DNA of 64,000 nt from CAWGYT01 sp963826795. Lineage in GTDB: Bacteria; Planctomycetota; Planctomycetia; Pirellulales; Pirellulaceae. The notes under the pieces are model-generated. The model worked only from the letters and a program-made list of their open reading frames with translations, did no database searches and was not told where the DNA came from. The stretch covers positions 372,001 to 436,000 of the forward strand of contig CAWGYT010000004.1 of the NCBI GenBank assembly GCA_963826795.1. Direction: 5' to 3'. Numbering within the stretch: the stretch's first letter is position 1; every line of letters starts with the position of its first letter. This document shows, piece by piece, positions 20,328 to 29,801 of the stretch. The translations under genes were made by a program, and so were the position numbers.

Positions 20328-21383
20328 CTAGTCGCCTTTGGCGCGGGTCGCCATGGCTTGCCAGATGGCCGCTCCGATCGAATCGTCGACAAAGCGGACG
20401 GATCCGTCCAGCAGCGCCAGGTTGACGCCACCCGTGTGCTGACTGCGAGCGGTTCGCCAGCCGTAGGGGGCGTAGATCGTTGAGATTGGCCCGGTCGTTC
20501 GCGCCGACATGCAGTCAAACTCCAGTGAATTCGGCGTCCAGTGGTGGTTGTACAGCGCCGCGCGGAACTCGCCATTGACCCAGGCAAAGCCGCGCAGGTC
20601 CGTGTAGTTCCAGAACGCGGACTCGCGGCAGGAGGTCTCGGTGAGGGGAGCTGAACGAGCGAACACGTAAACGTAGCGGGGGTCCGCGTCGGCACGGGCC
20701 GTTCCGCGCGGGATCTCCTGACCCAACACGCTCTCGGACAAAGCGACCGTTTTGCTGAGGCCGTCTTTGACGTGCCGCGGCCGAGTATTCGAATTCATAT
20801 AGAACACGCCATCGGCCTCAAACGGCGACCCGCCCTCGACGCCCGTCCCGGCACAGGCCGCGTAATTCGTCGGTCCGAATGACGGATGAACCCGCTCGCC
20901 CCGATCGCTTGGACACAAGAACTCCGGCACCATCATCGCCACGCCACGTTCGTTCTGGGCAAAGATCTGGAAATTTCGGCCGTACAGCGGCACGCTCGTG
21001 TCCAACGCGTTATAGGCCGCCGTCTGCTCCAGAAACGGCGTCAGCTGAGCCAGTACCGACCAGCGATAGAAACTGTGGGGCGTCGTGGGCTGGGGGTCAT
21101 AGCGGCGACTTACGGAACCGGCTGGAAACGACCGCCGCGCCGACTCGTAGTTGTTCAGGGCGATCGCCAGCTGGCGAAGATTGTTGCTGCACTGGGATCG
21201 TCTTGCCGCCGAACGGGCTGCGTTGACCGCCGGTAACAGCAGCACAACCAGCAGCCCCACAATTGCGATCACGACCAGCAGTTCCAGCAGGGTGAATCCC
21301 CGCGCGATCGGGTGACGGCCGTCGAGCGATCTCGCGGCGATCCGAGTCGACGCGATCCGTGGAGTCGGTGCCTGGTCGTGCAC
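20328..21383 (-). CDS. DUF1559 prepilin-like protein
   Basis: This is a 351-residue planctomycete DUF1559 (SBP_bac_10-type) protein. After a 28-residue basic leader comes the type IV pilin/pseudopilin methylation motif GFTLLELLVVIAIVGLL, with cleavage expected after the Gly, a membrane helix and then the conserved RRSQCSNNLRQLAIALNNYE. The C-terminus has the family's H-x-G...LLDGSVRFVDDSI signature. Planctomycete genomes carry many copies of this family and their function is unknown; they are thought to be assembled or exported by a type II-like system. It faces the kinase gene across an inverted repeat. Confidence 0.9.
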   Translation of the reverse strand: MHDQAPTPRIASTRIAARSLDGRHPIARGFTLLELLVVIAIVGLLVVLLLPAVNAARSAARRSQCSNNLRQLAIALNNYESARRSFPAGSVSRRYDPQPTTPHSFYRWSVLAQLTPFLEQTAAYNALDTSVPLYGRNFQIFAQNERGVAMMVPEFLCPSDRGERVHPSFGPTNYAACAGTGVEGGSPFEADGVFYMNSNTRPRHVKDGLSKTVALSESVLGQEIPRGTARADADPRYVYVFARSAPLTETSCRESAFWNYTDLRGFAWVNGEFRAALYNHHWTPNSLEFDCMSARTTGPISTIYAPYGWRTARSQHTGGVNLALLDGSVRFVDDSIGAAIWQAMATRAKGD

Positions 21384-21398
21384 GAATCGCTCCCTCGT

Positions 21399-22853
21399 CT
21401 AGCCGTTCAAGCGAGATCGGCCCCAAACGGCCCAAATCGGCGCGGCCAACCACAACAGCCAGCCGCCCGTCGGCTCGGGGACAGCGATCGATGCCGGGCG
21501 CGGCCCCGTCTCGAAACCCCCACCCTGTAGCGCCAAAATCAGATCCGCCGATTCAAACTCGGTGTCTCCGTCCCAGTCGCCCGTGGCCCACGTGGAGTTG
21601 CCCGCCAAGCTGTCCTCGTACTCACCCGCCGCCAACACTTCAACCAAGTCGGCCGAGCCGAACTCGCCATCCAGGTTCGCGTCGCCAAAGTAGGTCTCCT
21701 TGAGCTGCTCGACCCACACGGCTCGGTCGGCCGAATCCACCCTGCCGTCGCCGTTCAAATCGTAGCGAGTTTCCGTGCTGCCCGCGTTCACGGCAACCGT
21801 CAAGGCGTCGATATCGACCGCCGTCAGCAACCCGTCGCGATTGTAGTCGCCCGTCACCGGACGCCGGACGATCGCCGTCGGTTGAAACTCGCTGTCCAGC
21901 GTCAGAAAAGGCCCCATGCCAATCGTGCTGCCATCCGTCGGATCCAACTTAAAGACCGAACCTGGAAAGAGCGCGTCGCCGTAGATCGGATCGCCGGGAT
22001 TGTTATTTCCGAGGCTGGTCACCAGGAGATTCCCGTCCGCATCGATCAATAAACCCGACGGGTACGCGATGTTGGCCAATACCGATGATCCCTGCACCAC
22101 GCCCGACTCCACATCAAACTTCAGGACACTCTGGCCGAACAGGCTCGCAACCCACAGATCCCCGCTCGGATCCAAGGCGAGGCCGTTGGCGCCCAACAGC
22201 TCAGGAGCCGACGCGAAGGTGCCATCCAACGCAAACGAGTCGGCTGCGGAATCGTAGGTATATTTGAGCACCGCGCCACTAAAAAAAGCCGAGTCCGCGA
22301 AACTGCTGACCAGCAAATCGCCGTTGGACAGCGTCAGCATTCCGGTGCGACCCGTCACCGGTCCCACGTCGATATCGGGCAGTCGAGTCCCATCGGCCGC
22401 GAACCTGGCAATTAAGCTCGAGTCGCCCAGCCCCGTCGCGCCGAGACTGCCGACCAACATCGTGTCACTCGGTTCGTGATACAAAATGCCGCCCGGCGGC
22501 ATCATCCCGCTGGCGAACACGCCCTCGTACGCGCCGCTCTCTCCGTCGTAGCGAAGCACCCGGCCATCGCCCACGTTGAGGTCGATGCTGGTTACGTAGA
22601 GGTCGTCGCCAAATCCGAAGGTCAGCGCGGTTGGTGAGAACAGTCCGCCGTTGGTTGTCAGATTGTCGTCGACAAACGCGCCCAGAAAGCTGCCATCCTC
22701 TGTCTGATAGCGCAAGACCTGATTCGTCAATCGATCGCTGACAAGGTATTCTCCGGCCTCGAGTCCGACACAGGCGGCGCTGCCAAGCACCCCGGAAAGA
22801 AGCGTCCATTTAATAAGATGACATGCGCATCGCAGATAACTCATCGGATTCAC
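21399..22853 (-). CDS. Secreted beta-propeller protein with dockerin-like and PEP-CTERM tail
   Basis: This is an exported protein of about 484 residues, starting at GTG 22853 or ATG 22844. A hydrophobic leader is followed by six or so NHL/SMP-30-like propeller blades with repeats such as LVSDRLTNQVLRYQ, ANGLALDPSGDLWVASL and PSGLLIDADGNLLVTSLG. Then come dockerin-like Ca-loops (GDYNRDGLLTAVD, YDLNGDGRVDSAD, FGDANLDGEFGSAD, GEYEDSLAGNSTW) and the sorting tail VPEPTGGWLLWLAAPIW with RSRLNG. The dockerin block is closely similar to that of the PEP-CTERM protein at 11013. No enzymatic residues are visible. Confidence 0.87.
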   Translation of the reverse strand: MNPMSYLRCACHLIKWTLLSGVLGSAACVGLEAGEYLVSDRLTNQVLRYQTEDGSFLGAFVDDNLTTNGGLFSPTALTFGFGDDLYVTSIDLNVGDGRVLRYDGESGAYEGVFASGMMPPGGILYHEPSDTMLVGSLGATGLGDSSLIARFAADGTRLPDIDVGPVTGRTGMLTLSNGDLLVSSFADSAFFSGAVLKYTYDSAADSFALDGTFASAPELLGANGLALDPSGDLWVASLFGQSVLKFDVESGVVQGSSVLANIAYPSGLLIDADGNLLVTSLGNNNPGDPIYGDALFPGSVFKLDPTDGSTIGMGPFLTLDSEFQPTAIVRRPVTGDYNRDGLLTAVDIDALTVAVNAGSTETRYDLNGDGRVDSADRAVWVEQLKETYFGDANLDGEFGSADLVEVLAAGEYEDSLAGNSTWATGDWDGDTEFESADLILALQGGGFETGPRPASIAVPEPTGGWLLWLAAPIWAVWGRSRLNG

Positions 22854-23048
22854 TCATCAAGGAAGATGTAACACAGGCGAGATAGTCAACGTGGGGAATA
22901 GCTAGGGGCGAACTCGTCAGTATAGGCCGCTTGCGAGTCGCCTGTCAACGAACGCCCGGGCGCACCTGGCGCCGCGTCGCAGTCAGGCGGAAGCTTCGCA
23001 GTCGGCAGGAAACCCCTGGCGAAGTTCGCGCAACACCGCAGGGCTGGA

Positions 23049-24626
23049 TCACGGCTGGAGCAGTTCGCGGATCTGGCCGACCTCTTGTTCCCAGGCTTCC
23101 ACAAGCGAACGGACCTGATCAGGATGTTCGGCTGCCACGTCGTGCATTTCGGTCCGATCCGTGCTGAGGTCGTAGAGCTGCCAAGGTTCATTCGCCGCCG
23201 CGACGAGTTTCCAATTGTTGACGCGAATGGCCCGGTTGCCTTCATGCAGCCACCAGAGTTGATCGCGTTCCACGAGCACGTCGGCCGCCAAGGCAGCCTG
23301 CAGGCTCCTGCCAGGTCGTGCGGGCACGGGCTGACCGTTCCAGGTGTTGGGTGGTGCCGCTCCGGCGGCCGCCAGGATCGTCGGAACCAGATCCACGACG
23401 TGTCCGGGCGTGTGGCGCAATTGTCCGGGAGCGCCGATCGCCTTGGGCCAGTGCACGATCAGGGGAGTCGCGATGCCGCCCTCGTGCACCCAAGTCTTGT
23501 GTCGACGAAACGGAGTATTCGAGGCACTCGACCAGCCCGGTCCGAGGCATAGAAAGGTGGCTTCGGAACCGGGCGCGGCTTGGCGGTCATGCCCGTCGCC
23601 GCGCACCATGATCTCGGCGCTGGCTCCGTTGTCGGACAGGAAGCAGATCAGCGTGTTGTCCCAGGCGTCCATGGTGCGCAGTTGCTCCAGCACGCGGCCT
23701 ATCTCCTGATCCATCCGATCGACCATGGCGGCGTGAATGGCCATCTTCTGCGCCTGAAACCGCCGCTGCGTTTCGTTCAGCTCGGACCACTGCAGGGGGT
23801 GGCTGACCTCGTCCGGTCCCAGTTTTTCGTACGCGTCGGCAAAGTAGTAGGGTGGTCCGATCGCCGGCTCCAGGTCCGACAGCTCGCCACGCACGATTCC
23901 CAATTCTTGGATCCGCTGCCAGCGACGCTCACGAATCTGATTCCAACCGACGTCGTAGGCCTGGGCGTATCGCGCAATGTCAGCCGCGGGTGCCTGGAGC
24001 GGAAAGTGCGGGGAAGTGAAGCACAGATAGTAGAAGAACGGCCGGTCGGCGTCACTCTTGGCGTGAGCCCGCAGACACTCGATCGCATGATCCGCAATGG
24101 CCGTCGTGGCATAGTAATCGACTTCCGGCCCGACCGGTGGTAGCCGCATGTCGTTTCGCAGGTGAAGCTGCGGATGGAAGAATCGGTTGTGGTCTTCCAA
24201 GCTGTAGGACTGATCGAAACCACCCGCGAGTCGAGGCCCATCGAGATGCCACTTGCCGGAATGGTAGGTTCGGTATCCAAGCGGCCTGAGCATTTCCGGC
24301 AGGAGTCGCGCCCACGCGGGCCGCATCCCGCCAGCGCCCCCCTCGCCGCCCGGTAACCGATCGCGGCGCACTTGTTGAGCATAGTAGCCGGTCATCAAGG
24401 CTGCGCGCGTCGGCCAGCAACGACCCGAGTTGTAAAACTGAGTGAATCGCAGTCCGGCGGCCGCCAGTCGGTCAAGATTTGGCGTCCGAATCTCGCCGCC
24501 GTAGCATCCGAGGTCCGAGAAGCCAAGATCGTCTGCCAAAATGACCAACACATTCGGACGTTCGGCGGCGACGCACTGCGAATTCGCCGAGGCGAGCAAC
24601 ACCAACCAACACGCGAGATATTTCAT
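23049..24626 (-). CDS. Secreted formylglycine-dependent sulfatase
   Basis: This is a 525-residue type I sulfatase. The ATG at 24626 begins a clear signal peptide (MKYLACWLVLLASANSQC, then VAA). Metal-binding VILADDLGFSDLGCYGG, the modification site GRCWPTRAALMTG (C-x-P-x-R, where Cys becomes formylglycine), the SGKWHLDG loop and LSDNGAS all match the family. It would hydrolyse sulfate esters, probably from algal or other polysaccharides, in the periplasm or outside. Planctomycetes commonly encode dozens of these. The gene is divergent from the NUDIX gene. Confidence 0.92.
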   Translation of the reverse strand: MKYLACWLVLLASANSQCVAAERPNVLVILADDLGFSDLGCYGGEIRTPNLDRLAAAGLRFTQFYNSGRCWPTRAALMTGYYAQQVRRDRLPGGEGGAGGMRPAWARLLPEMLRPLGYRTYHSGKWHLDGPRLAGGFDQSYSLEDHNRFFHPQLHLRNDMRLPPVGPEVDYYATTAIADHAIECLRAHAKSDADRPFFYYLCFTSPHFPLQAPAADIARYAQAYDVGWNQIRERRWQRIQELGIVRGELSDLEPAIGPPYYFADAYEKLGPDEVSHPLQWSELNETQRRFQAQKMAIHAAMVDRMDQEIGRVLEQLRTMDAWDNTLICFLSDNGASAEIMVRGDGHDRQAAPGSEATFLCLGPGWSSASNTPFRRHKTWVHEGGIATPLIVHWPKAIGAPGQLRHTPGHVVDLVPTILAAAGAAPPNTWNGQPVPARPGRSLQAALAADVLVERDQLWWLHEGNRAIRVNNWKLVAAANEPWQLYDLSTDRTEMHDVAAEHPDQVRSLVEAWEQEVGQIRELLQP

Positions 24627-24819
24627 TCGGACATGCCCTCGTTTGATTTTCCGGAACGATAGATTGTGTAAACGATCCCCAAGCCGGCGACAAGCGAAAC
24701 GAAGGGACGAAGGCCCTTCCGCAAATCGACTCGCTCGCCCCATCGGGCTATACTGGGACCGGCCCGATGGCAAGAATCCGCAACCCTTCAACTCACTCTT
24801 CTCTCGACGTCGACCCGCC

Positions 24820-25383
24820 GTGACGAATCCGACCCACCACGAGCGCGACCCGGAGTTTTTGACGCTCGACGCCATCCGATCGGAGCTGAGCCGTCGAGAA
24901 TTCCCTGCCGAGTTCAGCTTTTGCCCGCATTGCTCGGCGGAATTGCAGGAAGCACTGCTGCACGAGGCCACGCGCCGCGCCTGTGGGCAATGCGGTTGGA
25001 TTCAATACCTGAACCCCACCGTCGGGGCGGCCGTCGTCGTCGTCCGCGACGGCGCCATCCTGCTGGGGCAAAGGCGAAGCGGACGGTGGTGCATTCCCTG
25101 CGGTCACGTGGAATGGAACGAATCGATCGAAGAGGCCGCTCGCCGCGAGTTCGAAGAGGAGACGGGCCTGCAGGCCGAATTGCAGTGCGTCCTCGCTGTG
25201 AAATCGAACTTCCATCGCCCCGATCGACAGACCGTCGGGATCTGGTATCTGGGCCGCATCACGGCCGGGCGGCTGCGGCCCGGCGGTGACCTCCAGGAAG
25301 TCGCGTACTTTCGCTGGGACGAGCTCCCGGAGCTGGAGTTCCCGACGGACTGCGAACTGATCGACGAGCTGCGGCACCGCTAG
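24820..25383 (+). CDS. NUDIX hydrolase with N-terminal zinc ribbon
   Basis: This is a 187-residue protein starting at GTG 24820; the open frame continues upstream but opposes the sulfatase leader and lacks family similarity. A zinc ribbon (CPHC...CGQC, residues about 28-55) precedes a Nudix domain. The Nudix box fits G-x5-E-x7-REUxEExGU, from GHVEWNES to REFEEETGL. Such ADP-ribose/NADH pyrophosphatase-like enzymes cleave nucleoside-diphosphate-X compounds in the cytoplasm. Its TAG stop is formed by the CTAG edge of a MITE-like repeat, so the insertion has defined the C-terminus (ELRHR). Confidence 0.87.
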   Translation: MTNPTHHERDPEFLTLDAIRSELSRREFPAEFSFCPHCSAELQEALLHEATRRACGQCGWIQYLNPTVGAAVVVVRDGAILLGQRRSGRWCIPCGHVEWNESIEEAARREFEEETGLQAELQCVLAVKSNFHRPDRQTVGIWYLGRITAGRLRPGGDLQEVAYFRWDELPELEFPTDCELIDELRHR

Positions 25384-25515
25384 TGCTTTGTCACAGCTGA
25401 AATTGAGGGTTGGGTGGCCGGGGTCGAACGAAGTGAGCCCCCAGAAAATTGCGGTCTGGGGGCTCACTTCGTTCGACCCCAGTCACCCCAAAATCAAGCT
25501 GTGACAAAGCACTAG
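25380..25515. mobile_element. 136-bp palindromic MITE-like element, copy 2
   Basis: This has the same length, ends and 23-bp inner inverted repeat as the copy at 13366-13501. Only about three positions differ, and two of them form an A-T pair in the stem where copy 1 has a G-G mismatch. It is bounded by CTAG at both ends and supplies the stop codon of the NUDIX gene. Confidence 0.85.
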
Positions 25516-25640
25516 ACGATCGCCTTTTGAACCCGGCGGTGAATTCTCGCTGCCCTCTGTGCCTCGGTGGTGAAATTCATGCGTGACGGGCAGCCGCATG
25601 TAGTACTCTTCGAAGGAAACCCCCTCGGAGACACCCGGCG

Positions 25641-26927
25641 ATGCCCGCTCACGCGCTCGAAGAGTCCTTTCAGGCCAATCCCAACGGTTTTACGGTAGCT
25701 CATGGGGGGCAGCTCCAGGAGTTTCAGGACGCGGACGTCGTCGGAATTCGGCTCGAAACGCGACGCGAGAGCGATTTCGCCGGATCCACTCATCTCTCCC
25801 AGTCCCTGCATCTCCGGATTGCCGACGCGACCGACACGTCTTGGGTCACCGTGCAACACGAGAACGGTCCCTTGGACGAGGACGGACTCGGAGGATTTCG
25901 ACGCCGAGTCCTCGAAAACCTGGCGGGTCGGGCCTGGGCGCGATTGGAACGGGGCGAGGAAGTTCGGGGGGAGGGTTGGACGCTCAGCCTGATCTTCTTC
26001 ACGGATCACGATTCAGGCGAGAGTTGCTTCCTGCAACAAGTCGCCGCCGTGCGCTGGGACGGCGACGAGCTGTGTCTGTGGCATGAGGATTTTGACGAGC
26101 CGTTCGGGCGGTACCCGCGCGAGGCGGAAAACACGCTCCTGCTGGCCCGTCTGCTGGAATTTGTGCTGGGAAAAGCGACCGCGCCGTCCTCGGCGCCACT
26201 TGGACTTGGTCTTGGCGAGCAATTGGCACAGATCTCGATTCGCCGACCGCCGCCAGCGGTCAACGCGCGGCTGGCCATCGCCGGGGGCCTCATGCTCGCG
26301 GCCCTGTTCCTCTGCCTTCCCCTGTACGTGCTCGGAGTCGTCGTCGTCTTGACGCTGATGGTGCTGGTGGCGATATCACCTCTTCTGCGGGGATCGGTCG
26401 AGACCTTCACGCATTATGAACGTGGCTATGTCTGGTCGCACGGCTGCGACGAACGAGTCATCCTCTGCGATCATTTGGCCGGCTTGATGGTCGACTGGCG
26501 TCTGCCTCAGCCGAGCCAACCCGGGGACCCGAATTTCGCGCGAATTCAGCTTGAATCGTTGGATCGCGACGAGCCGCCGATCGACTTTACGCTCCCGCTG
26601 GATGACGACCGGCGTCGGCACCTGGAGTCGTTGCAGACGCACGCGGCCGCCGTGATCGCGGAACGCATGCAGCGTGAATTGGAAGAATCGGGGCAGACAA
26701 GGTGGACGGCGACCTGGACCATTACACGCGGAGGCTTGATCGAGAAGCGTCATCCAACGGCAGCCGACCGGAGCTATGGGTTTGCGGACTTCGCACGGTC
26801 TGAGACGTCATATCGGCAGTTGACCATCTGGCAGAAAGACGGTCAGACGCCGATCGTCGTGGCGGCCAAGCAGCGGAATTTTTATCCAGGATTGATGCTG
26901 CTGCAAATGCGGGAAAACTTGCCCTGA
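25641..26927 (+). CDS. Uncharacterised membrane protein
   Basis: This is a 428-residue protein that I do not recognise. It has a soluble N-terminal region of about 200 residues, two closely spaced membrane helices (LAIAGGLMLAALFLCLPL and VLGVVVVLTLMVLVAI, roughly residues 212-250), then a soluble C-terminal region of about 175 residues with a repeated pattern of charged strands. The organisation (two helices between two globular parts, cysteine-poor) suggests an inner-membrane protein with both ends in the cytoplasm. It starts at ATG 25641 with GGAG eleven bases upstream. It precedes the carotenoid operon but is separated from it by about 260 bases. Confidence 0.6.
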   Translation: MPAHALEESFQANPNGFTVAHGGQLQEFQDADVVGIRLETRRESDFAGSTHLSQSLHLRIADATDTSWVTVQHENGPLDEDGLGGFRRRVLENLAGRAWARLERGEEVRGEGWTLSLIFFTDHDSGESCFLQQVAAVRWDGDELCLWHEDFDEPFGRYPREAENTLLLARLLEFVLGKATAPSSAPLGLGLGEQLAQISIRRPPPAVNARLAIAGGLMLAALFLCLPLYVLGVVVVLTLMVLVAISPLLRGSVETFTHYERGYVWSHGCDERVILCDHLAGLMVDWRLPQPSQPGDPNFARIQLESLDRDEPPIDFTLPLDDDRRRHLESLQTHAAAVIAERMQRELEESGQTRWTATWTITRGGLIEKRHPTAADRSYGFADFARSETSYRQLTIWQKDGQTPIVVAAKQRNFYPGLMLLQMRENLP

Positions 26928-27189
26928 TCCGTTGTCAACGCCGTCGCGAAACGGATCGTCGCGGCGCCCCGGGATCGCTTCCTGCCCTCTTGCATGGGCT
27001 TGTCTGCCCCCCTCTGCCCCCTCGGACATCGATTTGGTATTCCTCCCTGCCGGGGCCTCCGGTAGCATTCAGGGACACTCACCCTGGGTCGTGATCGACG
27101 GACGCTCCCGGCGAATCGGAAACGACCTCGACAGGCGGCCCGGTGCCCGCTTGAAATCAGACGGTGAACACAGATGGAGGCTTGGCACG

Positions 27190-28140
27190 TTGGCAGGTTC
27201 GTCGGATCAGGGGACTGGCTGGAGCGATCCCGCGGAGGCATCCGCAGGCGGCTCGGCCGATGCCGTGCTGCACGCGCTCCTGGAAAAGACGAGCCGCACG
27301 TTCGCCTTAGCAATCCCCTTGCTTCCGTCACCCGTCCAGCAGGACGTCACGGTCGCTTATCTGTTGTTTCGAATCGCTGACACGATCGAGGACGGAGAGC
27401 GATTGACGACGTCCGAGAAGCTGGCGGCCTTTGAACGTCTGGAATCCCATTTGAAGCTGGCCGCATTGGGGCGCGTCGGCAGTCCGATTTCGCCCATCCT
27501 GCCGCGTCCGGCCTGCGAAAATCAGGATTATCAAGAGCTACTTGAGCAGCTCCCGCTGGTCTTCGAAATGGTCTGTCGACTGGACGAAGTGGTTCGGGTC
27601 CCTATCGTAACCTCGGTGGAAAAGTCCATTGCCGGGATGAAGCGATTCGTCGCCTCGTGCCCAGCGTCGGGCGTGCGTCTGACGTCGCTTGACGAGCTGC
27701 GTGATTATTGTCACGTCGTCGCGGGGTTGGTGGGTGAAATGCTGACCGAGGTATTCCTGGCTCGAGCCCCCGAGCTTGAGCCTGCCCGTCGGGCCCTCAG
27801 CCGCCGGGCTCGCTGGTTTGGCGAGGGACTGCAGCTGGTCAACATTTTGAAGGATTCAGGCGACGACGAGCGTGAAGGTCGACGCTTTATCCCCCGCCAC
27901 ATCCCGCGGGACGAGGTGTTCGCGTTGGCGCGTCAAGACCTTCAGCACGCCAGCCGATACGTCGCTGCGTTGCGGGCCGCCGCCGCTCCGCCCGGCTTCG
28001 TCGCGTTTACCGACCTGCCGCTGCGTCTGGCTTGGCGAACATTGGAGTGTGTTGCGGACTCGGGGCCTGGCAGCAAGGTGACGCGAGCGGAAGTGGCCAC
28101 GATTCTGGCACATACGCTCTCGGACGCCGAATGCGAATAA
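27190..28140 (+). CDS. Squalene/phytoene synthase family enzyme
   Basis: This head-to-head prenyltransferase joins two farnesyl (or geranylgeranyl) diphosphates and is the first step of the operon. I prefer TTG 27190, nine bases after GGAGG, although the frame is open upstream. Both aspartate-rich motifs are present: DTIED near residue 64, which looks more like squalene synthase than CrtB, and NILKDSGDDEREGRRFIP near residue 220. SRTFALAIPLLP is also typical. With two CrtN/CrtP-like desaturases and an AldH downstream, squalene or dehydrosqualene and a C30 pathway is the likely product, by inference. Confidence 0.85.
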   Translation: MAGSSDQGTGWSDPAEASAGGSADAVLHALLEKTSRTFALAIPLLPSPVQQDVTVAYLLFRIADTIEDGERLTTSEKLAAFERLESHLKLAALGRVGSPISPILPRPACENQDYQELLEQLPLVFEMVCRLDEVVRVPIVTSVEKSIAGMKRFVASCPASGVRLTSLDELRDYCHVVAGLVGEMLTEVFLARAPELEPARRALSRRARWFGEGLQLVNILKDSGDDEREGRRFIPRHIPRDEVFALARQDLQHASRYVAALRAAAAPPGFVAFTDLPLRLAWRTLECVADSGPGSKVTRAEVATILAHTLSDAECE

Positions 28141-29745
28141 ATGACCTGGTTTGGACGTCTCATGAAAAGTAACTCTCATTCCGACGGCAGTGCGATGAAA
28201 CAAGACGGTCCGGAGATCACGATTATCGGCGCGGGACCGGGTGGCCTGGCGTCCGCCATGTTGCTCGCCGGTTCGGGTGCGCGGGTCCGGATCCTGGAGC
28301 GGATGGGACGGGTCGGCGGTCGATGTTCGGCCTTGGAGGCGGACGGGTTTCGTTTTGACACGGGCCCCACGTTTTTTCTTTATCCGCGTGTGTTGAGCGA
28401 GATCTTTGCGGCAGCGGGACGCGATTTGTGGCAGGAAGTCCCGATGACCCGCTTGGATCCGCAGTACCGGATCGTTTTCGGAGCGGGCGGCTGCATCGAC
28501 GCCACGCCCGACCAGAGCCGAATGGAGGCCGAAATCGCACGGCTTTCTCCTCAGGACGCGAGTTCGTTCCGACGGTTCATGGACGACAATCGCCAAAAGC
28601 TGGCTCACTTCCGCCCGATTCTGGAGTCTCCTTTCAGCAGCTGCCTGGATTTGCTTCGCCCGTCGACGCTGCAAGCGTTGCCGTGGCTGCGGCCCTGGAA
28701 CTCCGTTGGCTCCGAACTGCAAAAATACTTCCACGATCCGCGGCTGGTAATTGCCTTTTCGTTCCAATCGAAGTATCTCGGCATGTCCCCGTTTCAGTGC
28801 CCGAGTCTCTTTTCGATTCTCGCCTTTTTGGAATACGAATACGGTGTCTTCCATCCCCAAGGCGGCTGCAGCGCGGTCGGCGAGCGGATGGCGGAAATCG
28901 CCTTGGAGATGGGTGTCGAAATTTGTCTGGACGAAGACGTCGAGCAGATCGAGTTTGAGGGACGGAAGGCCGTAGGCGTGCGGACGTCGCGCGGCAGATA
29001 TCGGACCGATGCGCTGGTGATCAATGCCGACTTCGCGCAGGCCATGCAGCGACTCGTGCCCAATCAGATTCGCTCGAAATGGACGAATCAGCGAATCGCG
29101 GAGAAACGCTTCTCTTGCTCGACGTTTATGATGTACCTGGGGATCGAAGGCCGGTACGACCAATTGCCCCACCACACCATTCACATCGCGGCGGACTACG
29201 AAAAGAACCTGGCAGACATTGAGCAGCGGCACGTTCTGTCAGACGACCCTTCGTTCTACGTCCAAAACGCGGGAGTCACGGACCCGACGTTGGCACCTGA
29301 GGGCATGAGCACGCTGTATGTCCTGGTACCCGTCACGCACTGCCATCCCAACGTGGATTGGTCGAGCCAGCGGGACCGCTTTCGTCAGGTGACCCTCCGT
29401 CAACTCGAGAAGATCGGGCTGCAGGGCCTGGAGGATCGCATACGCTTTGAACGAATCGTCACACCAGCAGACTGGCAGTCGCAACATCAGATCCATCTCG
29501 GCTCGACGTTTAATTTGGCCCACAACCTGGGCCAAATGCTGCATCTGCGTCCGCACAATCGCTTTGAGGATCTGGACGGCGTGTACTTGGTTGGAGGAGG
29601 GACGCATCCAGGCAGCGGGCTGCCTGTGATCTACGAGTCCGCTCGAATTACCAGCAAGCTAATCCGAACCGACCTGGGCCTGCGGCCCGCCCCCATTCCG
29701 GATACAAAAGGCGATGGCGCGGAAGATTTGCATCGGGCCGCCTGA
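28141..29745 (+). CDS. CrtN-like carotenoid desaturase/oxidase
   Basis: This is a phytoene-desaturase-family flavoprotein of 534 residues, starting at the base after the synthase stop; ATGs at 28162 and 28195 are alternatives with no better ribosome site. The FAD dinucleotide site is ITIIGAGPGGLASAMLLAG, followed by RVGGRCSALEADGFRFDTGP, and the C-terminal FAD-binding signature is GVYLVGGGTHPGSGLPVIYESA. It should insert double bonds into squalene or an early C30 intermediate. The second paralog at 31508 is only moderately similar, which fits a split of desaturation and terminal oxidation as in CrtN/CrtP pathways. Confidence 0.88.
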   Translation: MTWFGRLMKSNSHSDGSAMKQDGPEITIIGAGPGGLASAMLLAGSGARVRILERMGRVGGRCSALEADGFRFDTGPTFFLYPRVLSEIFAAAGRDLWQEVPMTRLDPQYRIVFGAGGCIDATPDQSRMEAEIARLSPQDASSFRRFMDDNRQKLAHFRPILESPFSSCLDLLRPSTLQALPWLRPWNSVGSELQKYFHDPRLVIAFSFQSKYLGMSPFQCPSLFSILAFLEYEYGVFHPQGGCSAVGERMAEIALEMGVEICLDEDVEQIEFEGRKAVGVRTSRGRYRTDALVINADFAQAMQRLVPNQIRSKWTNQRIAEKRFSCSTFMMYLGIEGRYDQLPHHTIHIAADYEKNLADIEQRHVLSDDPSFYVQNAGVTDPTLAPEGMSTLYVLVPVTHCHPNVDWSSQRDRFRQVTLRQLEKIGLQGLEDRIRFERIVTPADWQSQHQIHLGSTFNLAHNLGQMLHLRPHNRFEDLDGVYLVGGGTHPGSGLPVIYESARITSKLIRTDLGLRPAPIPDTKGDGAEDLHRAA

Positions 29746-29801
29746 GTGACCGCGAGATCTGAGCGTTGCACGGCAGGTGCAGGCTTTGGATTCGAGCTGT
29801 C

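Noticed and set aside
24541..24819. An N-terminal extension of the NUDIX protein
   Set aside because: It lies over the sulfatase leader on the opposite strand and has Arg-rich composition. The protein aligns from the GTG at 24820.
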